Source of the DNA: Phalacrocorax aristotelis | Taxonomy: Eukaryota > Chordata > Aves > Suliformes > Phalacrocoracidae | Direction: 5' to 3' | Length of the DNA: 64,000 nt | NCBI RefSeq assembly: GCF_949628215.1 | Contig: NC_134278.1 | Location: forward strand, 110,571,777 to 110,635,776 | Part shown: piece by piece, positions 34,370-45,900 of the stretch | How positions within the stretch are numbered: position 1 is the first letter of the stretch | Layout: each line of letters opens with the position of its first letter | Notes under the pieces: model-generated | The model's database searches: none | Seen by the model: only the letters and a program-made list of their open reading frames with translations | What the model was told of the DNA's origin: nothing | Program-made: the position numbers and the translations under genes

Positions 34370-34560
34370 GTTCAGCAGTAATGGAGTGGGATTTCATTTA
34401 ATTTAGTTAAATACTGTTGCTTGACAGAACGAAATGTGATCTCTAAGGTAGAGTTTAAAACTGGTGGACCTCGTGCGAACTATTTTGGGTTTTTAATTAG
34501 TCTTCTGGTAAATTATCCTAATTAAATTTCTCAGACAATCATAGGATATACCCCTTGTGT
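34370..34560. promoter_or_regulatory. Candidate homeodomain-site cluster
   Basis: Within 190 bases there are TTTAATTTAG, TTTTTAATTAGTC, AAATTATCC and CCTAATTAAATTT, with two TAATTA palindromic homeodomain cores about 25 bases apart. There is no repeat or coding signature. It could be a developmental enhancer or simply AT-rich sequence. Confidence 0.15.
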
Positions 34561-36119
34561 AGAAACTGATAATATCTGGCTATTCATCTCCCATCTACTA
34601 GCTATTATATTCTCTAGATAAAAATCATCTGCCACTGGAAAAAAACAGCGTTCAAAACATTGAATCTGATGCACAGTCACCTAATTAACTTTTTCTTAAC
34701 CTTGGAGAAAGATGGAGTAAGTGGAGAAATATCTGTATTTTACAGAGCTTTTGCCAAATTGTGCTGTTGGTCACACCCAGGATTGTACGCAAATGCATTT
34801 TGCTAGAGGGAGGACCTGGCACAAAACATTGTTTGGGAAGGGGAAGGAAGGCAAGGCAAAGATTATTCTAACTTCTTTTGCAGTTTGTGCTAACAGATAT
34901 TTGGCCATCTACTGGACAAAATATTAGTTCACCATCCTAATAACTTGGCTGCACGTAAAAATATCTTGTCATGCTGTAGCTTGGCTTCAAACTGTTAACT
35001 TTTTTCTTAATAACAGAAATAAGATGAAAGTCAACCCACAATAATTCCTGTCACCAGACCTCAGTGACCTAAAATATGTAGCTTCATTTGGAATTCTATT
35101 AGCCTCAATGGTTTTTTATGGATATTATTTGTGCTTCCATACATGCAAACTTCATTCACCCATCTATATGGAAAATTTCTGATAGACAGCATTAAGCATT
35201 AGAATTTTATATTGTACATGTCTAAACTTGCATTTCAGACCTCTGTAGTCATATGGAAGAAAAGGATTTTTGACTTTAAAAACTGTCATTTGCAATTTAA
35301 TACATGGGCTTTAGTTAGCAACTAACATTCCCAGCTGAATTTCAAATTTTTTTTCTGTGTAATAACCAAATATCTGCTACTGATAAAGACACCAGAAAGC
35401 AAGAAGCAAAACCAGATTAAAAGTACCAGGTGGTTTTAGTCTATTTTAGGTTCTTTGATGGAATGCTTTTGAAAAACAAACTTTTTAAAACTTCCAGTAA
35501 CAGAAAAACCCCATGTTTCTGAGAACTGCATTTTTCCTCATGCGGGATGCTACAAACCATGTCCCAGCCCTCACGACAGTGCCCTGCTGCTCCACCGAGC
35601 TTTCAAGCCAATTTTGTGACTCCCAGGGAAACCTGTGCTGTCCTTCCCCCCAGCCAGGGCAGCCTGTCCATAGGAAGGCAATTTGAGAAGGTATTATGCT
35701 GCTGCTGCTGGACCAATTTAGGAAGAGCAATTGCAGTCAGAGGGCTTCTCCAAGTTCCTCTAGGAGCGCAAAATGGGACTGGAGAGACACAGGGTAAGGG
35801 AGGTGTGAAGGTGGTAGTTCTCCAGGCATGAGGTGATAGCTCTCCATGCATGTTTTCCTGGTACACCTGCCTTTTACGAGAGTCACTCAGCCAGACCAGA
35901 GAACATGGCTCCAAATGTTTATCAACGGCTGCAAACTGATGAGCCATTTCAGATGCAGCTGTCCTGAGAGGTACAGGTTTACATGCTCACTCAAGAATGA
36001 AACCATTTTTTTCTCATTTATTCATGGAACAATTATTGCGGGAGTATGGAAGGGAGCAGTCTTGAATTTTGGTTTCTGGTCCCCATGATCATGATGTTTA
36101 AAAAGATTGTCAATGTGAA
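34561..36119. other. Unique non-coding sequence
   Basis: No gene recognised. A short GCT run (four units) lies at 35698-35710. Open frames of 80-114 codons between 35485 and 36100 overlap on both strands and look random. Confidence 0.4.
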
Positions 36120-36560
36120 ATGCATTTCATCCATGGCATGGAGGCCGGGAGCTGGGATGCCTCCCTGGTGCCCAGGCTCAGCCTCAGGCCCCCTGCTCAC
36201 ATGGCCCTTGCTGCTCCTGGCTCCTGCTGCCTCTGTGGTGGCAATGTTGGTGCAGAAGGGGTGTGTGGGGTGGCCCATGCCCTCAGCCCAGCCTGATGGT
36301 CCTGAGTGGTAGGAGTTCTGGCTGAGCAGCTATGCCCTACATCTTCCTGGTGACTGCTTGGACCAGGAGGGCATCCTCTGCAAGAAGAGCAGCAGCATCT
36401 CCTTCCAGCAGTCTGTAAATGTCACTGGGCTGTGATTTGCATATTTGCTTTGTTGGGGCCAGCTTCTGTGGGTCCCTGCCAAGCCTTTCCATGGTCTGCG
36501 GGCTCCCAGCCAGTGTGAGCAGCCAGCTGAGGGCACTGAGACCCAACTCTGCTGACTTTC
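36120..36560. other. GC-rich, CpG-poor patch of unknown origin
   Basis: About 440 bases are clearly GC-richer than their surroundings, with many CTG, CAGC and GGCC words but few CpG, so this is not a CpG island promoter. Open frames of 69-109 codons exist on both strands without known relatives. It could be a diverged repeat such as an upstream part of a LINE or an LTR, or a local compositional fluctuation. No LTR termini or primer-binding site were seen. Confidence 0.3.
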
Positions 36561-39500
36561 TAAGTCTCGGGCAGTGAGATGCCTTATGGCTCCCATTGGG
36601 TCAGTTCTGAAAATGGGGAGAAGGAAAACTGCAATCACCCCCAAATGTTTCAGATCCAATGCAAAGGTACTTGGTCAGCACCTGAAGCCTTAGGAAAGTG
36701 CTGAGTGGGCATTTTAATTGCATTTCTGCCCATAGACACTTTATGTCAGTCCACTCCCTCTCTCCTCCTTCCTTAGCTCTCCCTGGTTTTCAATTCCTTC
36801 TCAGTGACCAGAGACCCAGCTCCTGGTGCGGTCAGAGCCACATCGGGAAAGAGAATGACCTTCACGTTCCCAGATATTCCTCTCTCTACAACACAACTGC
36901 ACTGGCTGGTCATGCTGTTAGATCATATTGCAAATTCATGTCTAGTTTGACCCTGAGGTCTCCTTCAGCATTGCTGCTTTCTAGGATTCTCCCTCCCTTT
37001 GAATGTCTGTGTTTCAAATTACATTTCCCTGGGTGTACTGGGTTACATTTTCCCATGAATGTCACTGTTATTTTCCAGCACTATATTTTTAATCACTCTA
37101 CTTCCACTTTTATTGCCTCTGTTTTCATTGATGCTTCCAGCTCCTTCAGATACATGGGAATAAGGACTCTGAAAGTAGGGCTGTAGTACTATATGTGACT
37201 TCTTCCTTTGTTATTAAAATTGTCCAGCACCTTTCTCTCCCTCTGCTTTATTGAATATGTTCAAGAAAACACAGGAAATATCCTCTACATGACACAAACA
37301 GTCAGTTTGCCCATTTTCCAGACACCATTAGTATCAGTTTAGCATATTGCAATTTTAAAGTCAGTTTTTAACCAATCAGTTGGGCCAATTTGAAAGTATT
37401 TGAAGAAAGAGATCTCAGAAGACAATGCGTCAAGACTTCAATGAATTTTATATACTGAAACCAGCCTTATTTTCTTAGACTACTGATTTTGGCATAGTCT
37501 CTAAAGGCAATCTCTTGTACGATGAGTCATCTGGTTTCCACACATCCCCAACTCAGAGGTGATGTCTCCTGAGGCTCAGAGCCTGATGCAGCAATCAGTT
37601 GCAGAGGTAACAACCAACTGAACTGGACCAGAACTGGATGCGGGTTTTGGCAGAGTAAAAGTCTGGATTGCTGTTGGCTTTGATGGCAGTTGCCTTGACT
37701 GCAACTAATTTGTCATTAGTCTTTCTCCCACAGTTTTCATTACAAATCTGATTTCATTTAATATTTATATTTCAGTAACAGCCCATTGTCCAAGTCAGGT
37801 AGAATGATTTCCCAGTTACTCCTAATAAAGAAATTCAGAAGAGTTGTAATATTGTATTCTTAAAACAGACTATTAAGGCAGCTTTACAGGACAAAACAAT
37901 AGGGTGGGGAAACCTAAGGTGTATTTAACACACACCGTAATACGTATTAGAAAGTTCTACCAGTGTTATACAAGTAGTACTAAAGGGAGGGATAAGACTT
38001 CAACTACATTTTCTGTGTGCCAGGATAGCTGCAGCAGCTCACACCACCCATTCCATCATCCCCAGTACTTAGTTAGGTTTTGAATTTGTTGTTTGTGTAC
38101 AGTCACTAAACCAAACACATGCACCCAGCGCAAGCTTCCTATGAAGTTTCCAGGGCTCTTGAGAGAAATAAATTTACATGGAAAACAGGCTCAGATAATG
38201 CATTGATTCCAGTGCTTCAAGGTGCTTTCAGATTTTATCCCAACTATTCCCAATCCTTTAATTTGAACTAGTTGAACTGCTCCTTGCTAAATTTTTTTCA
38301 GTGAAATGTTTCCCTAAAAAATTCAGCATGACAGAAAGTAAATTAAAGACCCAAACCCATTCATTTCTCAACAGCAGATTTTGTGGACCGAACTCCCACC
38401 ATAAAAATCTTTTAAAAAGCCCCTCTCTCATTAGGTGGGTCCCAGAATATCTCATGGTGACCCCTTGCCCATGGCACTGTTCAGCCTGGTCCCATTTTAA
38501 GGACCACTCCCTTCGAAACCCCATGGCTGGTGGTGCCATGCTGCCACGCTCTTGCTGCCCTACCCAAGTTTTGCCAACACCCAGCAGAGAGAAACCACTT
38601 CAGTGTTCAGGTTTTCCTTGGTGTTGAACATAACAAGGAAAACCAGCAGTATAATTGGAGCATAAGCGGCTTTATTCATCAATGTATGATCATTTGTAGT
38701 CAGCTTCAAATCTTGCTGTGCCAAAACATAAGGGCATCAGAGGCCACTGGTTCTGATTTTCTGAGTTTCCCAAGAAAGGAAAACACACCCCATGATCCCA
38801 TTCCCAGAGGCTAGGTTTTATTCTCATTTGTTCTAAAACCAGGAATATCAATAAAGTGGCACCAGTCCGACTGTGCTTAGAATCAAATCTCTAACCTTGT
38901 ACTTTAAGATAGCTCCCACCGTTGAAATAATGCAGCGGTAACATCAGGTTAAATCCTGCATCTCTCAGTTTTGCCAGTGTATGTTCCATCACCTTCGGTG
39001 GGACCAGGGATCCACCCAGAATATTTTGCTTTCTTTGAGGGAAGAATTTGCATTCACCCTTATGGAAGAAAGTAAAGTGACTTGCTGGAAGTACTGGCTG
39101 TGCCGAGTGCGGAAACACCAACAAGAAACAACTGGCTGCATTAATCCTCACTGTTGGTTTTTGATGTAAAAGTTGCAGATAGTTTTTTCCTCTGACTTTA
39201 TATCTCATCTTTGCAACAACCTAAACATGCTTTAAACATAATCTGTGTGCAGAACAGGGTTATAACATAAAATATCACAAATCCAAATCCCTACACTGAG
39301 GGACCAGGGACTCAGGGAGAGAAACTTCTAAATGCTTCTTGTCAGTCTAGAAACTGCACCACTGCTAAACCTGCTCATTTCAGAGATTTATTTTGCTAGA
39401 AAGGATTTTAGTCTTCACATATGAGTTTCTCAAAGGAGGGAAAATCTTCCAAGTGCAGAGTCTGCAGCAGTGGTGAATCAACTATTGTAATATGCTGCCT

Positions 39501-42029
39501 TTTAAAATACTTCAGGGTAGTCAGGCATTAGGAAGGCTCCTATTTTGTGTGAACTGATCAAATACAGATGTTGCCAAAGGGTTGACCTTATTGACCGTGA
39601 CTTAACTAGAGATTGAATGGCAGACAGACGGTCAGTAGTAGGGTGAAACCATGTTTTGGCGGTAGGGTGTAAATGTATATACAGTTTACAGGATGTGAAT
39701 GACACCAAGCAAACATCTGTTCTATTGATAAATACTTGTTTTACTTCCAAAAATTTTTATCCCAGGGAAACACAGTTAAAAATAAATACTGCCCAATATT
39801 GTTAGGTGTTTTTTGTGCATGTCATGGTTCTGGAAAACTTGAAATACAAAAATATTAAAAATGATACTAACTTTTCTCTCTTTCTGCAATATCAGATTTC
39901 ATATAAAACTCATCAGCTGAGCTGAGTATTAGTCTTGATCAACGGCAGGGGATCAAATGTTAATAAATCAGAAACAGATACCTCCACTTGAGCAGAAATA
40001 GATCACCAACCTGAAAAATAGGGCAAATTATTCTACAACTTTTATATGCATATGCCTGGAGAAAATGAAAGCTTTTCATAAGATTCCTTGAAAGCTGAAA
40101 CAAAGGGCAAGCATAGACAAAAAGTAACATAATGAGGTAATGAACATAGAACATGAAATGAAAGGGTCCTAGAACACCTTAATTTTCTTTGGGATTGATA
40201 GGGTAAAAGAAGATTCAATGAAAAGACTTTATCTAATACAACACTGATATATTCCTGTGGCATATCAGCTCTGTCCTACTGCTATTTGGTCCTCAGGTGA
40301 AGGTAATGAAGTAACAGGCTAGGCCTGTTTAAATGTGTCATTACCTTTTCTCAAGGGCTAAATAACAGCATCACAGTTCCAACAAAACATATATATTAAG
40401 TCTGAAGTGCTCAGAGAGACACAGTGCTCTTGATAGCGTGAAAGCTCATAAAGGCACAACTACTAGCTTTAACTTCGCCATTTTTAAGGCATGATACCTA
40501 ACTACACTAGTTCAAAGTTCCTTACATTCATTTCAGACACGGACCCTTGGAGTGTGGTCTTCTCTTTAAATTGAAACTATTTGCTCCTGTGCATAGCCTA
40601 CTAAATTTAATTAGAAAACCCTGGTAGACCAGCAGGACAAAATTTCCCTTCCTTCCTATTTTCTCATTCCACAATCTATCACCTAGAGTAATTAGGACCA
40701 GCAAGGGATCATCTTCACTGGATTAACCTTAACTAAATTGTATGCATTCAACATGTGCTCTTTTGATTAACTTGAGCCTGGGCTGCTGCCTGTGGTACAC
40801 CCACCTTGTAATTCTACACACTTAATTAATTTCAGATGAATGGCAAAAAGGATAAGTTGAATTCTCCAATTAATAAACAGATATTAGTTAATGTAGTTTA
40901 GCTTAACTTTTCATTTTCTTCCTGTGCAGGGATAGGAAAAACAGAAAATAAGAGAGAGGGAGAAGTGAGCAAGCTTTGCCAATAAGCTTGTAACGACTTT
41001 TCAGGGCCTGATCCTGCAGCAGTCTAAGCAGATAATTTCCCCCCTGACAAGGAGAGGAATTTTGGCCAACGAATCAGTCTCTACATTTAAAGTATAAAAT
41101 GCAATAGGCAGGAACAGGATTTTTTTTTTTTCTTTCAAAATGATAAATAAGCATTATTTAAAACCTCCTCACCTTAACTCAGTTTTCCATATGGTTTCAC
41201 TCATGCGTGGGTTTTCCTCGTTAATAAAAAAAAAAAATGTCCCTGGCTATGGGCCCAATCCTCCAGGCCTTAGTCCCACAAGCATATTTTTCTCTTCTCT
41301 ACTGTCATGGGGAGCTGCCTAACAGTCTTGTCTTGCATGCGTTTGCCCAGATAAGTATCTTTGCTTTTGAATCTAGCCCTAGTGAATTCAATAGTATTTA
41401 TCAGAGGAGTTGAATTACTCATGTAGAAAAATATTTGCAGGAATATGTCCTAAAAATATTACTGGAAACACAAAGAAACATCCAAAGAAAAACAGGAGGA
41501 AAATACTGCTCTCTAATTCTTTTTGACCAGAATTAACTCAGACTCTGATTATGAAGCAGGGCTCTTCCTCTCCTCTGAGCAAATTGCAGTGAATACTGAG
41601 TTTCTCACTTTTAATGTGTAGCTCTGCTGAAGTTTTTCTCTGAAATTGGTAAATGTGTGGTTTCAGTAAAATTGATAGGATTAAAGTTAAATCTGCATTT
41701 AAGTATTTTGCTGAAATGGAGATAGGCTGTTTGGCATCTTTCAGGACTGAGTATTGAGTGAGAGCAAAATCAAATTCACAGAAAACAAGATCGTTTCAGT
41801 CAGATGTGTTTTTTAATTTAATTTTGTCTCTGTAAAATCATCCACTGTTTTTCCTCTACAGAAATCAATATCTAATAAATGCTGCCAGAAACATATTAGA
41901 TACATAATTCTATTGATGGTATCTCTAAGGTAGCTATCAACACTTTTGTCTGTGCACTGTTTATGTTAACAGCCAGTACCTGATTTCTTTACTAATAAGA
42001 ATAGCAACAAATAGCTGTAGGCAATAAGA
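36561..42029. other. Unique AT-rich non-coding sequence
   Basis: The longest plus-strand open frame of the window is here (162 codons, 36698-37186). It is rich in S, F, L, H and P and has no family resemblance; it looks like a chance frame in pyrimidine-rich DNA. A T12 run sits at 41120-41131 and an A12 run at 41226-41237. No gene recognised. Confidence 0.45.
41004..41017 (+). repeat. Dispersed 14-mer, copy 2 (old palindromic repeat end)
   Basis: GGGCCTGATCCTGC followed by AGCAGTCTAAGC. Identical to the word at 22604. A related GGGCCCAATCCTCC word occurs about 230 bases downstream near 41250, so two old fragments of this type may lie side by side. Confidence 0.4.
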
Positions 42030-42260
42030 TGGCCTAGTAAGAATTTTTTTCCTAATTACTCTTTGACGACTTCATCAAACCATCAAACGGTATTTTGTTA
42101 TACACAAGCATTTATCATAAATTAAATTTGTCTACTATTAAGAGATTGTGAATTATTTGCTGCTGATTTGATTGATAGTCTTTCAAAAATTATAGGGAAA
42201 TTTGTTGGGTAAAAGCATTAGATAAAATTTTCAAAACATCTAAATATTTAATGAGCCTTT
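42030..42260. promoter_or_regulatory. Candidate conserved enhancer-like AT-rich block
   Basis: The block contains TGATTTGATTGATAG (a PBX/HOX-type TGATTGAT word) and several TAAT-like cores (CCTAATTACTC, TTTAATGAG), without repeats or open frames. The suggestion rests on texture only. Confidence 0.12.
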
Positions 42261-45200
42261 GCCTCTCTGCAAAAGGTACTTTGACATCCTAATCAGTTTG
42301 GTATTACCCCCAAGTCATGTGGATACCTGTGATGATTTTACCTCCCAGCTGTAATTCTTTAAAAAAAATCAGGCAAAAGAGTTTGCATAGTAAAATCCCT
42401 TATGAGAAGGGAGGAAGTAATGATAGATCGACTTTAAGTAAAATTGTCAGCATTTTGGGCCCTTTGAAAACCACAGAACGCAAATGCATGCAATTCTTGC
42501 CAAATTTCCACTGTATTTCCTTTGATTATATTCATTTCAAGCAAACAATATAATAAGCTTATATTTTTAGGGGTCTGTTTACAAATGTCTAGAAAGATGC
42601 AAAGAATACTTGTGATACAGAAAAAAACAACAGAGGGTACAGAAAATAAAGGTTTGCTTAATATTGACTTACCTTGTACCCAGTCAATATGTGAGATCTT
42701 ATGGGCGAATACATTGTTTTTATTAGTGTCAAGCACTTGATTTAAAGTAAGACCTCGTCACCTTACTGAGAGGTATTTTTCCTGGGGTATATGCACATAT
42801 CTATTTATCTATTGAGTGGGAGTATGTATATACACACACCTAGCAGTAGGCCTGGTTAGTGTCGGCTTGACCGAGAGAGGATGTTAGTAATTACTATTTC
42901 TCTAAACACTACTTTAGCGTAGTTTAGTATATCAGCTGGCTTCTGCTGCCAGAGGACCCGTGCTGCCTACTGGAAGTTGCTGCAAAGCCAAAAGCCACAA
43001 TAAGGGCCATTTCCATCCCTGTGGTGCTCGGTGAAGTATTGCTGTTGATTCAAGAGAAAGGGATTTTGCTTGACTATTTTTTGGGGTGCTCGCAGGTGGT
43101 GGGGAGCATCTTTGGGCAGTGCTGGGTGAGGAAGCCCGGGGCTGGTGCAGGACACAGGCAGCAGCTGCTGGGCTGGTATGTCCCAGATGAGAGAGAGAAA
43201 CAGAGCTGTACCCACACTGCTGATGACTGCTGAGCCAGAACTGTTGGCCACGGAAGAGAAATTAAGCTTTGGCTGATGCTGAAAATAGCAGCAATGGCAC
43301 TTCTGCAGGAGCTGGAACTGTCCCTCCACCTGCACAGGAATGCTTTTGAAATGGGCTTTCTCTGGTCCCTTGTTTCTTCCTTGTGAATTTGTTTTCAAGG
43401 GATCACGCTGAAACAACAAAAGCAAGCTGAGAGCTGTTAATCTAGCGACTGATGTTGCAAACCCTTACACCATTATTTTTCCTTTTCAGAGGCAACATTT
43501 ACACTGTTTTATAAATAGACTGAGTAAGGTTCTCTTGTATTAACACTAAGACAAAAAACAGCCTGCATGCGTTAGTGGTAGAATGAGTCCATATTAAGAG
43601 TAGCTTCTGGTCTTTCATTTTATGAGCCCAGTAAATCAAAAGCATTAAGTAAAAATATGGCATTGCTGTTTCATGCAGTTTCTGCAACACAGAAGTTTTC
43701 ACGTGCAAGAATAACTGAGAAAAAACCCAAACAATTAAAGTGTATCTTCCCCTCACACCATTTATTATTTTATGGTTTGGTCACTTTTTAATCTCTTTTG
43801 TAGCTTTGAGGAGTTCCTTGAAGTAAGAGTTTGTGGGGTTTTTTTGTGGTGGTGTTTTTTTTTTTTTTTGTGGTCTTTAAGTACCTTTTCCATGAAAAGA
43901 AAAAACTTGCCTGCTGATATACTTCACACCACACACCCTTCGCATTTTCTCTCTATGTGTTGATTTTCTAAAACAGTTCTTAAACTTTTTACATGCTTGA
44001 GAGCTTTCCATAGTATATCACCAGCTGGAATGTTATAGACATTTAATTTTTACCTTGAAGTATTCTTACATCAAATCATTAATCTCTATTGTTCAGTTTT
44101 GACTACAGTGTTATTAAACAGTCTATTAAGTAAAAAGAACTGTAGAGAATGTATAAAAAGGCACAGTATTATTCTGATGACAGCTTCCTGGTGGTCCATC
44201 ATATATAAAACTAGCTATTAGGAATATGTTTTAAACTGGCACCATAACACATATTTCATAGTTGTTAAATTTAATTGTATAAATAGTTTCTGATGGTATT
44301 TGGACTGTTTTAAAAAAGTGAATGTGTAATAAACCACCTCATGAAAAAAATTCATGGAACATCCTCAGCTACCACAACAAGGACACAACCTCCAGTTTTT
44401 GTCAATAGTATCTACAGCAATTAGCTCTGATACTGAGCAAAATCAGAACTTGATCCTTCCAGCATGTATACAAATTAATAGTCCCATAGGGACCAATCAA
44501 TATCCTCTGTAGTCATGGAAATATTCACATGCATATGGTCAATCATAAGTATGTGTTTTTTCAGGAAAGGGGTGTATTTCTAACCGCAAGTCATTTTTAG
44601 GGTTCAGTCCTGCTTTCTCTAAGTTTTGCCAAAACAACCCATGTTAGTAGGAGTTGGCTTCTGGGCAAATGCAAAATAAATTCTGAAAAAAAGTAAACAT
44701 ATTTTTCCTTTTAGTGCAGTGACTGCTCTTAATATTAAACCCTATACTTGACATGAATAACCACCCAGCAGGGTGATCAGAATACAGGATAATTCCGGCA
44801 TTAAGTGATTTTTTCTGCAGTCTAAATGGTGCTTTCAATGTTGACACACACTACACATACTTCCAGTTATTTTCTTAAAAGTTAATGTAATGCCTTGGTT
44901 CAGTATTCTTGCATTGGGCAAGAGCTAGTGAAATGCAGTGCTTTTTACATCAGACTGTTTCTAAGCTGTAATGTAATTGGTACTATTTATTGAATGACTT
45001 CCACCAAAGGTAGAAGAAAGATAAAGCTGCTGCTTTCAATTATGCAATCAAGAACGTAAAAAAGCAAAGCTGTAGATCTGGGATGGAAATCATTATATCT
45101 GATACACCATGTCAAACAACAATAGTGTTTGTGCTAGTCACATTTTAGAAGACTGCTATCGTAGTTGATTTTACTACAAAATGGAAAACAATGAACAAAA

Positions 45201-45689
45201 AAGTTTGCTGACCTATCCTGAACCGTACTGTTTAATCAGCTCAGTTCTAAATCGTTGTTGGCTTAGACAGTAATCCAATATGCTAGTTCCAACAGATTCT
45301 CTGCCATCACTGTTTGAGAAATCAATATTGAAGCTAAATCAGACTCCTACCAAGAGCTCTGCAGTAATGACAACCTAATAATGACTCAGCTATCAAATAT
45401 TGTGGCTTGCTTTAAATTAATCTGTTGCATTCATAGTTATATAGATCAAAGCTACAGCTTTTGGGCCAAAGACTTTTAAGAGACTCCCACCTAGCAGAAG
45501 TTTCAGTTCTCAGTGGTCATTAGAGACTGAGATCTTCCAGCTCTGGGTGTCATTGAGGACTGAGCACTATGAAAATATGCCTTGGTCATATGAGAACCTT
45601 TGAGATCCATTCCCCATAGCAAAAGGAGAGGACTGTGTCTTCCCTGGCATGCCTGAGAAACAATGGCAGTCCTATTTACAAACCACCCC
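42261..45689. other. Unique non-coding sequence
   Basis: No gene recognised. A GC-richer patch at 43070-43200 carries a minus-strand 152-codon open frame (42967-43425) with no known relatives. A T16 run at 43854-43869 follows G/T-rich sequence. Confidence 0.45.
43854..43869. repeat. T homopolymer in G/T-rich stretch
   Basis: Sixteen T residues preceded by TTTGTGGGG, TTTTTT and GTGGTGG words. Low-complexity DNA; no element body is visible on either side. Confidence 0.9.
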
Positions 45690-45900
45690 CTGAGTCAATA
45701 TGCCACTGCTCCCCACTTACCCTGGGGGACTTCCCTCCCTGGCCCTGCCCTCCTCCAGAGGGGATCCCCATCCTGCCTACCTACCCCAGAAGGAATTCCT
45801 GCCCCTGCTTTCCCCACGTGGGTCAGCCTGTGCCATTGCCAGTTCCAGAGCAGCAGGCATTGCTGCCTCCCCTGCACTCGAAGGGGCACGTGTACAAGTA
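45690..45900. other. C-rich patch of unknown origin
   Basis: About 200 bases of CCC/TCC-rich sequence. A proline-rich plus frame (45635-45910) is open for 91 codons with other frames also open, which reflects base composition rather than coding. No repeat family recognised. Confidence 0.3.

Noticed and set aside
36698..37186. 162-codon open frame, plus strand
   Set aside because: Its translation is rich in serine, phenylalanine and leucine because the DNA is pyrimidine-rich; no domain, signal peptide or family resemblance.
42967..43425. 152-codon open frame, minus strand
   Set aside because: Coincides with a GC-richer patch where stops are rarer; no family resemblance and no splice or promoter context.
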